Below are positions 8,934-20,100 of a stretch of 22,500 bases of DNA, piece by piece. The DNA lies in the NCBI GenBank assembly GCA_905221605.1, contig CAJNDS010002187.1, positions 270,001 through 292,500 of the forward strand. The letters run 5' to 3'. Origin of the DNA: Symbiodinium natans. Its lineage: Eukaryota > Sar > Dinophyceae > Suessiales > Symbiodiniaceae. The position numbers were made by a program, and so were the translations under genes. Numbering within the stretch: position 1 is the stretch's first letter; every line of letters starts with the position of its first letter. The notes under the pieces were generated by a model. It made no database searches, was not told the origin of the DNA, and worked only from the letters and a program-made list of their open reading frames with translations.

Positions 8934-9256
8934 GTCTGGGGCCTCGGCTTATTTTATCTATTTTTTTTGAAGGGTCTAAAAGTCCAGGAGTTTAGAGGGG
9001 GTTGTGAATGTTTCTGTGGCTTGGAATCTGTTTGTTTGGGTTTAGAGGTTCTACGTATTCAGGGTGTACAGGGCTGTCGGATTTGGGGGCTTTTTGGGCT
9101 TTACTGTAGGATTTCGGGTTCGTTTGCCTGATCATTTTTGCATTTTTGGCGCCTGGTCAGTTGATGGCTTTGCTTGGTAGTTTCGGGATGTCTGGGCCGA
9201 ATCTGGGCTTTGCCGTCGTTGATCGGAACGTGGGATGATTGCAGTCCCAAGACCCA
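8934..9256. other. T/G-rich unique stretch
   Basis: T-rich sequence with an eight-T run near 8961 and remnants of GGGTTTAG. No exon is visible. It could hold the 3' end of the left gene and the promoter of the 9438 gene, but no motif can be named. Confidence 0.35.
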
Positions 9257-9397
9257 CGAACCCCTAAACCCTCAACCCTAAACCCTTAACCCTAAACCCT
9301 AAACCCTAAACCCCAAACCCTAAACCCTAAACCCTAAACCCTAAACCCTAAACCCTAAACCCTAAACCTAAACCCTAAACCCTAAACCCTAAACCCA
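9257..9397 (+). repeat. CCCTAAA array
   Basis: About 19 units with one 6-mer slip, just before exon 1. Confidence 0.97.
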
Positions 9398-9437
9398 AAC
9401 AGCTCTCCTGCAAAGGGGCCTCCTCCGACTTGACACG

Positions 9438-9494
9438 ATGGCCTTCCGGGTTGTCTGCCTGGCCTCTCTGGTGCAGGGCTCGGTTTCGAGAAGC
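9438..9494 (+). CDS. Exon 1: start codon and signal peptide
   Basis: The ATG opens MAFRVVCLASLVQGSVSRS, a short N region, hydrophobic core and small-residue stretch typical of a secretory signal peptide. A phase 0 donor GTTCTC at 9495 joins it to exon 2 to give SRS-VGKVVSLL. Another phase 0 GT lies at 9483. The upstream side ends in a CCCTAAA array and the downstream side begins a TTTAGGG array. The 5' untranslated part probably starts near 9400 or further upstream. No spliced-leader sequence was seen. Confidence 0.65.
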
Positions 9495-12400
9495 GTTCTC
9501 GGTGTTGAGGGTTTAGGGTTGGGAGGTTTAGGGTTTAGGGTTTAGGGTTTAGGGTTTAGGGTTTAGGGTTTAGGGTTTACAGTAGGGGGTTTAGGGTTTC
9601 AAGGTTTGAAGGGTTCAGGGTTTAGGGTTTCAAGGGTTTCAAGGGTTAGGGCGCAGGGTTTTGGGGGGAGATTTGTGGTGTGTTGTTGTGGTCTAGGGGT
9701 TTATGGGCCTAGGGACTTGCAGGATTCGGCAGGCTCCAAACTTTCAAGCGAATCCCAAATCTCTGGCAAGTGAGGTTAGTGGCCTGTCGAGGCCCGCTCC
9801 GCCCCTGGACCCGAAAAGATCCTGAAGCTCCTCCCAAACCCCGCCCCTGCACTCCGAACATTGCGAACGTGCCTGAACAACCTCTCCTGTCTAAATCCTG
9901 AACAAACCCCAAACGAAACCTTAAACCCCTTAAAAACCCACCCCTCCTTCTTCCCCTCCTCCCTCCCCCTCCTCCTCCTCCTCTTCCTCCTCCTCCTCAA
10001 AATGGCCGCACAAGCTCCCCAAGAGGCCCTGGCGGCCAGCGAGTTCGCAAGCCCAGTTGGGGCCCCGGAGTGAAGGCCTTGGGGTTCAGCGCTTCGGGTT
10101 GTGTCTTTTCGTGGTCATAGTCTATAGGCCTCCTCAACACCTCGACCCCCGAACCCGAAACCTTCCCAAGCTCTAAGCTCTCATCTTCGGCGTAAACCCT
10201 AATTCCTAAACCTTAGAAAACCCCTAAACCCCCCTCATCCAAAAACCCTAAACCCTAAACCCTAAACCCTAAACCTGCAAACCGAGGTGGGCAAGGTTGT
10301 GTCCCTCCTGGGGGAGATGCAGGAGAAGATTGCGGAGGAGGGCAAGGTCTGGCGGCCAAATCTCCTCTACTGCCGGACCTTCTCCCCCATCGCTAGACCG
10401 ACAAGCTAGGATGGGCTAGGGGTGTATGGAGGGTTTCGGGTTTGGGGTGGGTAGGGTTCAGGGTTTAGGTTTTAGGCTTTAGGATCTAGGGTTCCGGGTT
10501 TTCGGACTCAGGTCTAGGGAGGTTCTGGGATCCCCGAGGGGCAAGCCCGAAGGCGGAGGACAAGAAGATTGCCGAATACAAGGCGATGTGCGAGCGAAGG
10601 CTGATTTGGGGGTCTCGAAGTTTACCTGGAAAGTCAAGGGTTTGCTGTATAGTTTCAAGGTCGAGGACTTCAGGGCTGCAATCTCCTTCGACACGAAGAC
10701 CGCGGTACAGCCCTGCAAGTCAAAGCCAGAGGTGTGCGTTTGCTTCCACAGGTATACAGAGGCGAAAGCCTGACATCATAGGTTCAAGCAGTCTACTCCT
10801 CTAGGGTTCGTCGAGTCCTTTGTCGAACGAGGCATAGACTGGGGGTGTACAGCACCCTCATAAGGAAAAGATAAAGGCCTGTGCCAAGGTACTGGTGAGA
10901 GCAGGCTTGCGCTGTTATGAGTGTTTCGCCTATGGCTGGGACTGCAAGTGCAGCACGGGAGGTCCTCAGATATTTTGGCGAAACACATGCTGAGAGTGGG
11001 CCCCCTGATTCCCAAACCGCCTGGACCAGGAAATCGGACCTTGGGTACCAGGTGGGCGTTCACCAGGGATTCCTTTTGCAATTGCAGCCAGGACATGAGG
11101 TGCCCGAAAACGTACCCTAAGCCCCAAACCCTAACCCCAGAGTTCAGAAGCCGCGGGTTCAGGGTTCGGGGTTGAATCCCAGAGCCACCAGGCCTGCCGA
11201 GTTTGATGGGCCCAGGGCATTTGGGTTGAGGGTTGAGGTTTAGGGGTTAGGGTTTGGGGGGGTAGAGGGTGAAAGGTGGAGCCTAGAACCTTTGAGCTAG
11301 AACCTTTGAGCTCCAGAAGTCTCGAAGCTTGGGAGCATTTGAGCCCCGAGATGAACCCTCAGAGCCTTCAAACCTTAAACCCTAAACCCTAAACCCTAAA
11401 CCCTAAACCCTAAACCCTAAACCCTAAACCCTAAACCCTAAACCCTAAACCCTAAACCCTAAACCGCCTGAACACCTCAACTACCCTGAGCCCCCTTCAA
11501 ACTTGCTCCAGATCAAGACCGGGAAGTCGGACATCGACGAGATGAGCGCCCGCAGCAGTAAGGCCTCCAGCAAGGCGGAGGCCGGGTTTAGGGTTTAGGG
11601 TTTAGGGTTTGGGGTTTAGGGTTTAGGGTTTAGGGTTTAGGGTTTAGGGTTGAGGGTTTGGGGGTTTAGGGTTTAGGGTTTAGGGTTTAGGGTTTGGGGT
11701 TTAGGGTTTAGGGTTTAGGGTTTGAGGTTTAGGGTTTGGGGGTTTAGGGGTTTAGGGTTTAGGGTTTAGGGTTTGGGGTTGAGGGTTTGGGGGTTTAGGG
11801 TTTAGGGTTTAGGGCTTCTCGCCGCGCCGCGGCAGTAGATGTCATGCGGAGATGGCGCCCCAACACACCCAGGGGGTGTGAGGGGGCGGCATATCCCGCG
11901 GCGGCGTATTTGCATTCTCGACCCCCCAGGCATCCACCCAACTTTTTCCCTTTTAGGGTTTCGGGCTAACGCCCTAAATTCCCACTTCCCACCCCCTGCT
12001 TACTGGGAGGGAAGGCCTTCGGGGCTCGTCCGGTGGCGGGAGGGGCCCGGAGGGGTTCGGGGGGGTGGGGGCCGGGGGCGGCCCGGGGGAGCTCGAGTCT
12101 GAGCAATCGCCCAGGCTGACCTGCCTTGCGGCCCTACTGGTCCCGGGACACGCTCCGACATGGGTCCGGCTCCAGGGGGCTCCAGAGGGGGTCCCAGGGG
12201 ACCACCTGCAGAAGCCCATTTTGGGACCGCCAGGTTTAGGGTTTCTTAATAATACTTGAGAATACTTGAGAATCGGAGAAGGGGGGCGGGGTACAGGCGG
12301 GGTACTGCACCGGCACTGGAGGTGCAGCTCACGCTCAACACAACTCTTTAGGCTTGCATAGTAAGTCCAAGCGATGGTGTGAATGGCTGTCGGGTGTAGT

Positions 12401-15400
12401 TCTGGGTCCAGGCACCCTAGAAAAGGGTGGGTACGGCCTAAGCAGGCCTGGGTGGGAATTTAGGGGTTTAGGGGTTTAGGGTTTAGGGTTTAGGGTTTAG
12501 GGTTTAGGGTTTCGGGGTTTAGGGGTTTAGGGTTTAGGGTTTAGGGTTTAGGGTTTGGGGTTTGGGGGTTTAGGGTTTAGGGTTTAGGGGTTTAGGGGTT
12601 TAGGGGTTTAGGGGTTTAGGGGTTTGGGGTTTGGGGTTTAGGGTTTAGGGTTTAGGGGTTCAGGGGTTTAGGGGTTTAGGGGTTTAGGGGTTTAGGGGTT
12701 TAGGGGTTTGGGGGTTTAGGGTTGGGTTCAGGGCTTCTTTTCTCAGCTTGCCTCGATGCAAACGGCTGTTTGCCAAAATAGCGGGGGGGGGGGGGGGTTA
12801 CCCCTTTTAGGGTTTAGGGTTTAGGGTTTAGGAATAGAACCCCCCTTAAAGGGACCCCCAAAAAGATTACCCGTAGTTTCGGAAACCCCCACAAGGTTTG
12901 ACACAGTGTTTCACGACTCAGCAGGAGCAGATTGCTTACATGCCTAGCGGTCACTGCCCCGAGATCTTCACAACCCTACTTGGAGGTTCATGGTATTTCT
13001 TATCACCATATTAGGGCACTTAAGGGGCTTGTAAGTGGATTATAAGTACAGTCATAATTGGTTAAGAAGTACCATGAACCTCCAAGTACGCCCCCCCGTA
13101 AGGCTCGCAGCGGCCGGATGAAGCCCAAAACCCTGAACACCCCGAAGCCCCAACCTGGTTTTTAGGGTGTAGGGTTTAGGGTTTAGGTTGGGGGGGGGGG
13201 GGGGGGGGGGGGGCAGAGGTGCCCTCGACATTCCCAAAGCCCTCAGAAGTCTTCAGCCTGAAAATCCTAAACCATTGCGCCCCTGAACCGCTGCGCCTTA
13301 ATCTCCAACATCGGAACCCTGAACCCTGAGCCCTGAGCCCTAAACCCTAGACCCTAAACCCTAAACCCTAAACCCTAAACCCTAAATCCGAAACCCTAAA
13401 CCCTGAACCCTAAGCCCTGGTAAGCCCTGAAGCCTACGCCCTGAGAGTTGAAGTGTCGCAGAGGCGGCAGCCTCCACTATTGCCGAGACTCAGGAGAATC
13501 CGGCCCCATGAAGGTTTTAGGGTTTTGGGGGTTTGAGGTTTAGGGTTTAGGGTTTGGAGTTTAAGGTTTAGGGTTTCGGGTTTCATTCTAAGGTTTAGGG
13601 GTTCAGGGGTTTGGGGGTTTTAGGGTCCAGGATGCCGGGTTAGGGTACTGGGTTCGCGGTTTGGGGCTTAGGGCATCTGGTTCTGCTTCTTTTTGGGAGG
13701 CTTTTCGGGCACCAGGAGGGCTCGAGGTTGCCAGCTACCCTCCCCTCGTCTGAGCCCGAAGGAGAGCCTGGGCGCCAATGAGGCGGACCTCAAGGCGGGC
13801 TGTCGGATTGGGGCTTGTCGAAGGTTTGTTTGGGGTTCATGGTCTGCTCCCCTATGCCCCGCACCCGCATTTCTGTGGAGACAGCTTTGATGGCAGCCTC
13901 CCCCGCTCATGCGAGTCGTAGGGTTCGTAGGGTTGGTCTGTGGCCTGCAAACTGTCCGGGGCCGGGGCGTGCATGATGCACGGGGGAGAGCGAGGCTGGT
14001 GGTGATTGGTGGGGGGTTGATCTTCAGGGGTGAGAGCAAGGGAGACAGTACTGACTCGTGCCTCAAAGATGACCGGCTTAAAAGCGCAAAAAGCCGAAAA
14101 CCCAAACCTGAAGCTCATCGAATCAAACGGCCCAGACTCTAAGCCCTAAATGCTCAGCCTGTCCTGAGGCCGCCACGGAAGTGCGCAAGAAGGAGAGCGT
14201 GGCGTCGGCCTCAGAGATTGCCGGAGACGGGTCTGGGGTTGAGAGAGAGAGAGAGAGAGAGAGCGAGAGAAATAGCGAGAGAGAGTGGGGCTTTTGAGTA
14301 CCTCAAGACTAGGAAAGAGGCCGAATCCTTCAACTAAGACATGCGGCTTGAACTCTGTAGGAGGCTTCAACTCCACTCTGGCGGAAAGGCGGCAGAACCT
14401 TGAACCCTAAGCCCTAAACTTCAACCCAAAACGGTCTGCGCATGGCTAGGGGTCCGGGGTTGTGGGGCGTGGGAGTTTAGTTTAGGCATTTTCCTCAAGC
14501 CGCTTCAAGCCTCCGTCCGCCGAGCCCAAAACTGCTGTAAACCCGAAATCCTAAAAAACCCTAAGCTCTAGTCAGCCTCCGCCCCAAGCCCTAAACCCGA
14601 AGAGAGGACTTCAAGACGGCGGAGAATGAGATGCTTGATGCTGGGAGCCTCAAGCGTGCTTTGGGGCGTCACCCGCCACCCCTCCTCTTTGCCAAAGGGT
14701 TTAGGGTTTAGGGTTGGGGTTTAGGGATTTTTCTGAGATGAGGCAGTTCAAGGTTTTGGGTTTAGGGTTTCAATTTTAGGGGTTTGGGGTTCAATTTTAG
14801 GGGTTTAGGGTTCAAGGTTCAAGGCTTAAGATTTGGGGCTTCGGAATTGAGGTGTTGCAAGTTTGTTTGCCTGCTGGTTCTACTTCGCGCCTTCCCTGTT
14901 AACGTCTCACATGTTCATGAAGCTCCAGTACTTTCCTGCGCTCGGAAACAGATCAATGCAGCACTGGGTTACCTCATGTCGCAGGGATTGCCCCTATGGA
15001 GTCTCGAGCGATGAGAGAGCCGCCTCATTTGGGTGTTTGGAAACTAGGAGTACCTTTTTGGGGTCCTGATCAGAAGGGAATCCTACTACTTGGGGATGTT
15101 TATGGTCCCCTGGTAATTGTACTGTAATAGCCCCCAAACATTAAGGCCCCTCTTACCACCCGCCAACCCAACCCGAGAGGTGAACTCGGCCCTGGAGCGG
15201 GCGATGTCTGCTTTGGAGAAGGAGGGGCTGAGGGTGTTTGGTCTTGACGCTCATGCCACGTGTGCCCCAGACTCCATACCCCCAAACCCCAAGCCCCAAG
15301 CCCCAAGCCCCAAGCCCCAAGCCCCAAACCCCCAAACCCCAAACCCCAAACCCTAAGCCCCAAACCCCAGATCCACCTTAAACTTCAAATCCTTGCCGGA

Positions 15401-17068
15401 ACCGCAGGAGGAGAAGAAAGGCAGCCGGAGCCCCAGGGGATGTTTCGGGTGGTGAGGCGGCTCTGTTTCGTGGGTTAGGGTTTAGACCCTAAACCCTAAA
15501 CCCTAAACCGAGCTCGAGGGCTTCGGGTGTACGATTCAGGGTTCCCGCTGCTTATGGTGTGATGTTGAGTCCCAGTCTGAGCCTCAGGACTTTAAATACA
15601 CACATGCATATAAATAACTAAACAAATAAACAAATCATTGAAAAAAACTATAACAAAGTGAGGGTGTCGGGCTCCATGCTTTCGGGACTATTGAGGATGC
15701 CTGAGGAGATGCGTTTTGCAGTTTTTTTCTCCTCTTGTTCTTATAAAAGGACAGCGGACCCTAGCCCTAAAGCCCAAACCCTAGGCCCTAACACCCTAAA
15801 ACCCTCAGACCCTAAAGCTCTAACCCTAAACCCTAATCCCTAAACCCTAAACCCTAAACCCTAAGCCCTAAACCCTAGACCCTAAACGGCCTTTTGCGCC
15901 AAGGTGCCCTGGTCCAGGTCAAGGGCGCCCGCGGCTCACAGAGACCCGTGGTTCAGGGGGCGCACTTGAAGGTTCATGGATACTTATAAGCGGGCTTATA
16001 CGTGCCCCCAAATAAGGTTATAACCATAGTTAGCCTACTTATAAGCTTACTTACAAGTACCCATGATCCTTCAAGGAGGGGTTTTCGGAGTTTGAGGGGC
16101 TTTAGGGGGTTTGGGTTTCGCGGTTCGGGGTTTCGGGTTCTAGGGGGTGTTTAGGGCTTAGGGTTCCAAAAGAGGGGCTTGGGGTTTAGTAGTTTCTTTT
16201 CGGCTTTACGGGGTTATTTGCGGGGTTCAGGGGCTTAGCGTTTAGTTCGGTTCGGGGCTTCGGGAAGTCCTAAGCTTCAAAAGGAGAAGCCCCAAGACCC
16301 ACCCCAGCAGATCTTGGCGCTGCAAACACTTGAACCCTGCTGTGTTGAGGGTTTAGGGTTGAGGGTTGAGGGTAGGGTTTAGGGTTGAGAGTTTGGGGCT
16401 TTGGGACCTGGACGATCGCAAGCATGAAGCATGGATAGGGTGTAGGGTTCAGGTTGTACACTGTGAGCGTATACGAATGCGCAGGGTGTCAGGCGCAGGG
16501 TTCAGGGTGAACCACCACGCTGGACGCGTGTTCTGGAGTGCGCTCAGGTTTGCGCTCCTCCCCAGCCCACCCAGTTTATGACCTTGGTCCTCCTTCTGAG
16601 TTTTTTTGCCTTAATTTCCGATGAAGTAGGTTGTGTTGAGAATCATGCTTTTTTGTGTAGAGGATTGTGCTGTGGGTTTTGGCGGCTGTAATCTTGCTTG
16701 TGCTCGGTCTGTTGTGGAAGAGGCATGGTTGCTTGGAAGCAGCAAAGCCCAAGATGCTGGACTGAGGGGTTTAGGTTTGGGGGTTTAGGGTTTAGGGTTT
16801 AGGGTTTAGGGTTTAGGGTTTAGGGTTTAGGGTTTAGGGTTTAGGGTTTAGGGTTTAGGGGGCCTTGTTGACCTTGATCTCAAGTTCATGCTTTGGTCTG
16901 CCGTGCAGGATTGTAGGTTGAGGTTGCCTGCTTTGATTGTTTTTCGCCAGTGTGTGCTTTGGTGTGGGGGCAATGGCTGCTCGAGAGCGAGCCGCGCGCG
17001 CCAGCACGATTCCAGCTGCAACTAACAGAGCTTCTTCGCAGCGAGCCCAAAACCCCCAACCCTCATCC

Positions 17069-17107
<39 letters not shown>

Positions 17108-17117
17108 TCCCTCATCC

Positions 17118-17149
<32 letters not shown>

Positions 17150-20100
17150 ACCCTAAACCCTAAACCCTAAACCCTAAACCCTAAACCCCAACCCCCAAAC
17201 CCCAAACCCCAAACCCATTTCCGGAGCTAGCCATCCCCTTGCTGCCGAGACCACAGCTCCCTCGAGTTTAGGGTTTGTAGGGCTTTTGGGGGGGGGGGGG
17301 TTTCAGGTTTAAGCCTCCGAAGCCGCAACGCAGCCCTTTTGCCTTGAGGTCCCCGGGCTGCTCAAGGCGGTCCAGGCCTTTCTTTGTCCATTTTAAAAGC
17401 TCTTGTTTGTGTGTTGTTTTGGCATTTTTGGACGGGGGAGTTTCTAGTTTCTTGCTTCGGTGGTGTGTGGGTGTGTGCGGATGGTTAAGGTTTGAAATCT
17501 TTATTTAGTATTCGGCATCACCCTCAACCGCAAGGGAACCCGTTCTTTTTTTGTCGCGTAGCTGCTGCGCGTATTTTCGACTAATTTTGCTAAACTGCCA
17601 CGCGTGTTTTTTGCTGTGTCGCCTCGGGACGGATCCGGACCAGGAGTGGAGGAAGTATGAGGAAGTGAGTGAGTAAGCGGGCCGGGGCGGCCATGGAACA
17701 AAAAAAAGCGCGCCCCCTGCGGCCACGGAACCCGCCGGCCCAGCGGCTACACAACAACAAAAAGCGCGCCCGACGCCCCGCGGCCGCGGAGCAAAAAACA
17801 AAACGCGCCCGCCCGGCGGCTACTCAACAAAAACGCGCCCGAGGCGCCAGGCGCGATTTTTTCCTTCGGAGCAAAAAAGGCCACGGAACACAAAAACAAA
17901 ACACTCTTACCCAACCGCAAGCCCTAAACTGTTTGGGACTTGGGTTTTGGGGATGCCCTGGCGCTTGGACTGCAATGACCTGCGCTCGACTGCTGGGACC
18001 TTTCAAATTTGGAGGGGGCGGGGTGTTCAAGGCTTTCAGGGCTCGAGGGTGCAGGGTTTCTGGGGTTCGCGGACGGTTCGAGGTCATGTGAGGAGTTCTT
18101 TGCGCTTCCCGGGTTTTCGGCCTGGAGGCCTGGGGTTAAGGCTGCAAGGCCCCATCTCCGCCATATCCGTGACCCTGAGCCCTATACACAAGCGGTTTCT
18201 GGCTCCAGTCCTGAAAGGGCCCAAATCCCCCAAGCACCCCAACAACCCCTACGAACAATTCTTGAGTGTAAACCCTAAACCCTAGGATGCCCAGTAGTGT
18301 GCTTATTCCCTTTTTGGGGGCTCTAGGTTCCCCTATAAACCCCTTTAAGCAAGAAAGGGCACCCTTTTTAATGTGCCCTTTTTTATCCTAGGTTACTGGG
18401 CAACCTAGAACCGGATCCCGGCGAAGCCGACGCGCAAGCCAGGCAATGATGGATGCGTCGATGATCGGCCACGAGGCATTCTTGGGGTTTGTAGGATTCC
18501 GACGCCCTAAGAAACCCTACAACCCTACTTGGAGGTTCATGGTACTTATTTACCAATTGTAACAGTACTTCGAACCCACTTAAATGCCCTAATGTGGGTT
18601 ATAAGAACCTCCAAGTAGGACCCTAGAGCCTTGGGGTCCGGCAGCCCGGCCAGGATGCGTCCACGTTGACGAACCTGCTGCAGAACCAGGCCCGCGCTCC
18701 CAGATTGCTGGGACGAGCCTGAACCCTAAACTCCAAGCCCTTCGGGAGGGTGGGGCCTGTGAGAATACGGCCCTCTAAACCCTGAACCCTAAACCTTAAA
18801 CCCCACCAATCCCTAAATCTCGAGCCCTCTACCCGAATTGTCAGCCCCAAAGGCCCTAAACCCCTCAAACTCAAACACCCAAACCAAAGCCATGAAGAGG
18901 CCCAGACCCCCAAAGTTTCCCACGCATCCTCGAAGCTCCCAAATCGCTCAAATCTGCTCCCAAGCCCCCCCCCAAGCCCCCCAAAAGCCCCCACAGAGGA
19001 CCTCGAGCTGCAACCTCCTGCGCCTGCGGCCCGAACCCTCAGTGGGTGGTCAGGGGGTTTGGGGGGTTTACGGTTCCGGGTTGCTCTGAAGAAGGTGCCA
19101 TCTTTTATGGTGAGGAATCTTGGAGCAACGGTTGCCTTGAGAAGGGTACCCTTTCGCAGTCAGGAGAACGACATGATTGTTAGCATACATTGAAGAACCA
19201 CAATTAGTTGGGTTGGACACCTGTTGAGTGGGGGGCTAGAAAATGATCCCAGAAAGAATTCAGTCAGGAACATGAGACACACACAGTTGCCTTGCTGTTG
19301 CACCGGGCTGAGAGCCTTGCCGCAAACGGCATGTGGTCGTTTCCCAACTGGATGCCGCACGTCAGAGCACAAAACCTGTGACCGTGACTATCTGGAAAAC
19401 GCATGAAGCGAAGCACCCCCTGCCTTGAGGCTGGCTTTTTGGGGTGGGGTTTAGAGGGTTTGGGGGCTTCGTGGTAAAGGGTTTGTGGGGGGTGTAGGTA
19501 TGAACCCACAGGGCGAAAGCGCCATTGTGTGGTTCTAGCGACGAAGACGCTGTAATTCCGAAACCTGAAATCCGGAGCCTGCTCAGCCCCAAAGCCTCAA
19601 ACCTAAGCCCTAGGGCTTAGGGTTTAGGGTTATAACCCCTAAACCAACCCCAAGCCCTGCCAGGTCTACAAGAGCAAGAGAAGCTCGGCTGAGTGGGGGA
19701 ACTTGCAGCCAAAACGCCCTGGGGCTTGGGGTTTCCTTGAGAAGAAACAACCAGCACTTCCTCGCTTAAACTAAACAAAGGGAGTTGATACATGCATGTG
19801 ACTGCTGCATGTGTGTGTGTATTAGATACATGCGTACGGTACAGTAGCTGGACAGTGGAGGGTTTAGGGTTCAGGTTGAGGGTTAGTCAGAACTGACTTT
19901 CGGAAAAGCGATGGTTTGAGGGGCCCAGGGTTGAAGATCTCAAGCTTATCCACAAGCGCAACCATGATAAGTCCATCGCCTTCTAAGGCTGTTTTCTTTT
20001 CCGTGGGGTGTGAAGTTGGGTGCAGCTCTGGGGTTTCGGATAACCCCTAAATATAGGGGTTGGAAATAATTACTATCAGTATTCCCTTATGGTCCCTCTA

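Noticed and set aside
14826-15014. Hydrophobic open frame (FVCLLVLLRAF) as an extra exon
   Set aside because: Exons 8 and 9 join in frame with the expected family spacing without it; kept only as a possible alternative exon.
17669-18091. 140-codon + frame with RAR/KKRARR blocks, resembling a basic nuclear protein
   Set aside because: The basic blocks come from the A-rich/GCGCGCCC minisatellite; it lies inside an intron of the coiled-coil gene.
19160-19509. Overlapping open frames on both strands as a retroelement fragment
   Set aside because: No reverse transcriptase, integrase or protease motif could be found in any frame.
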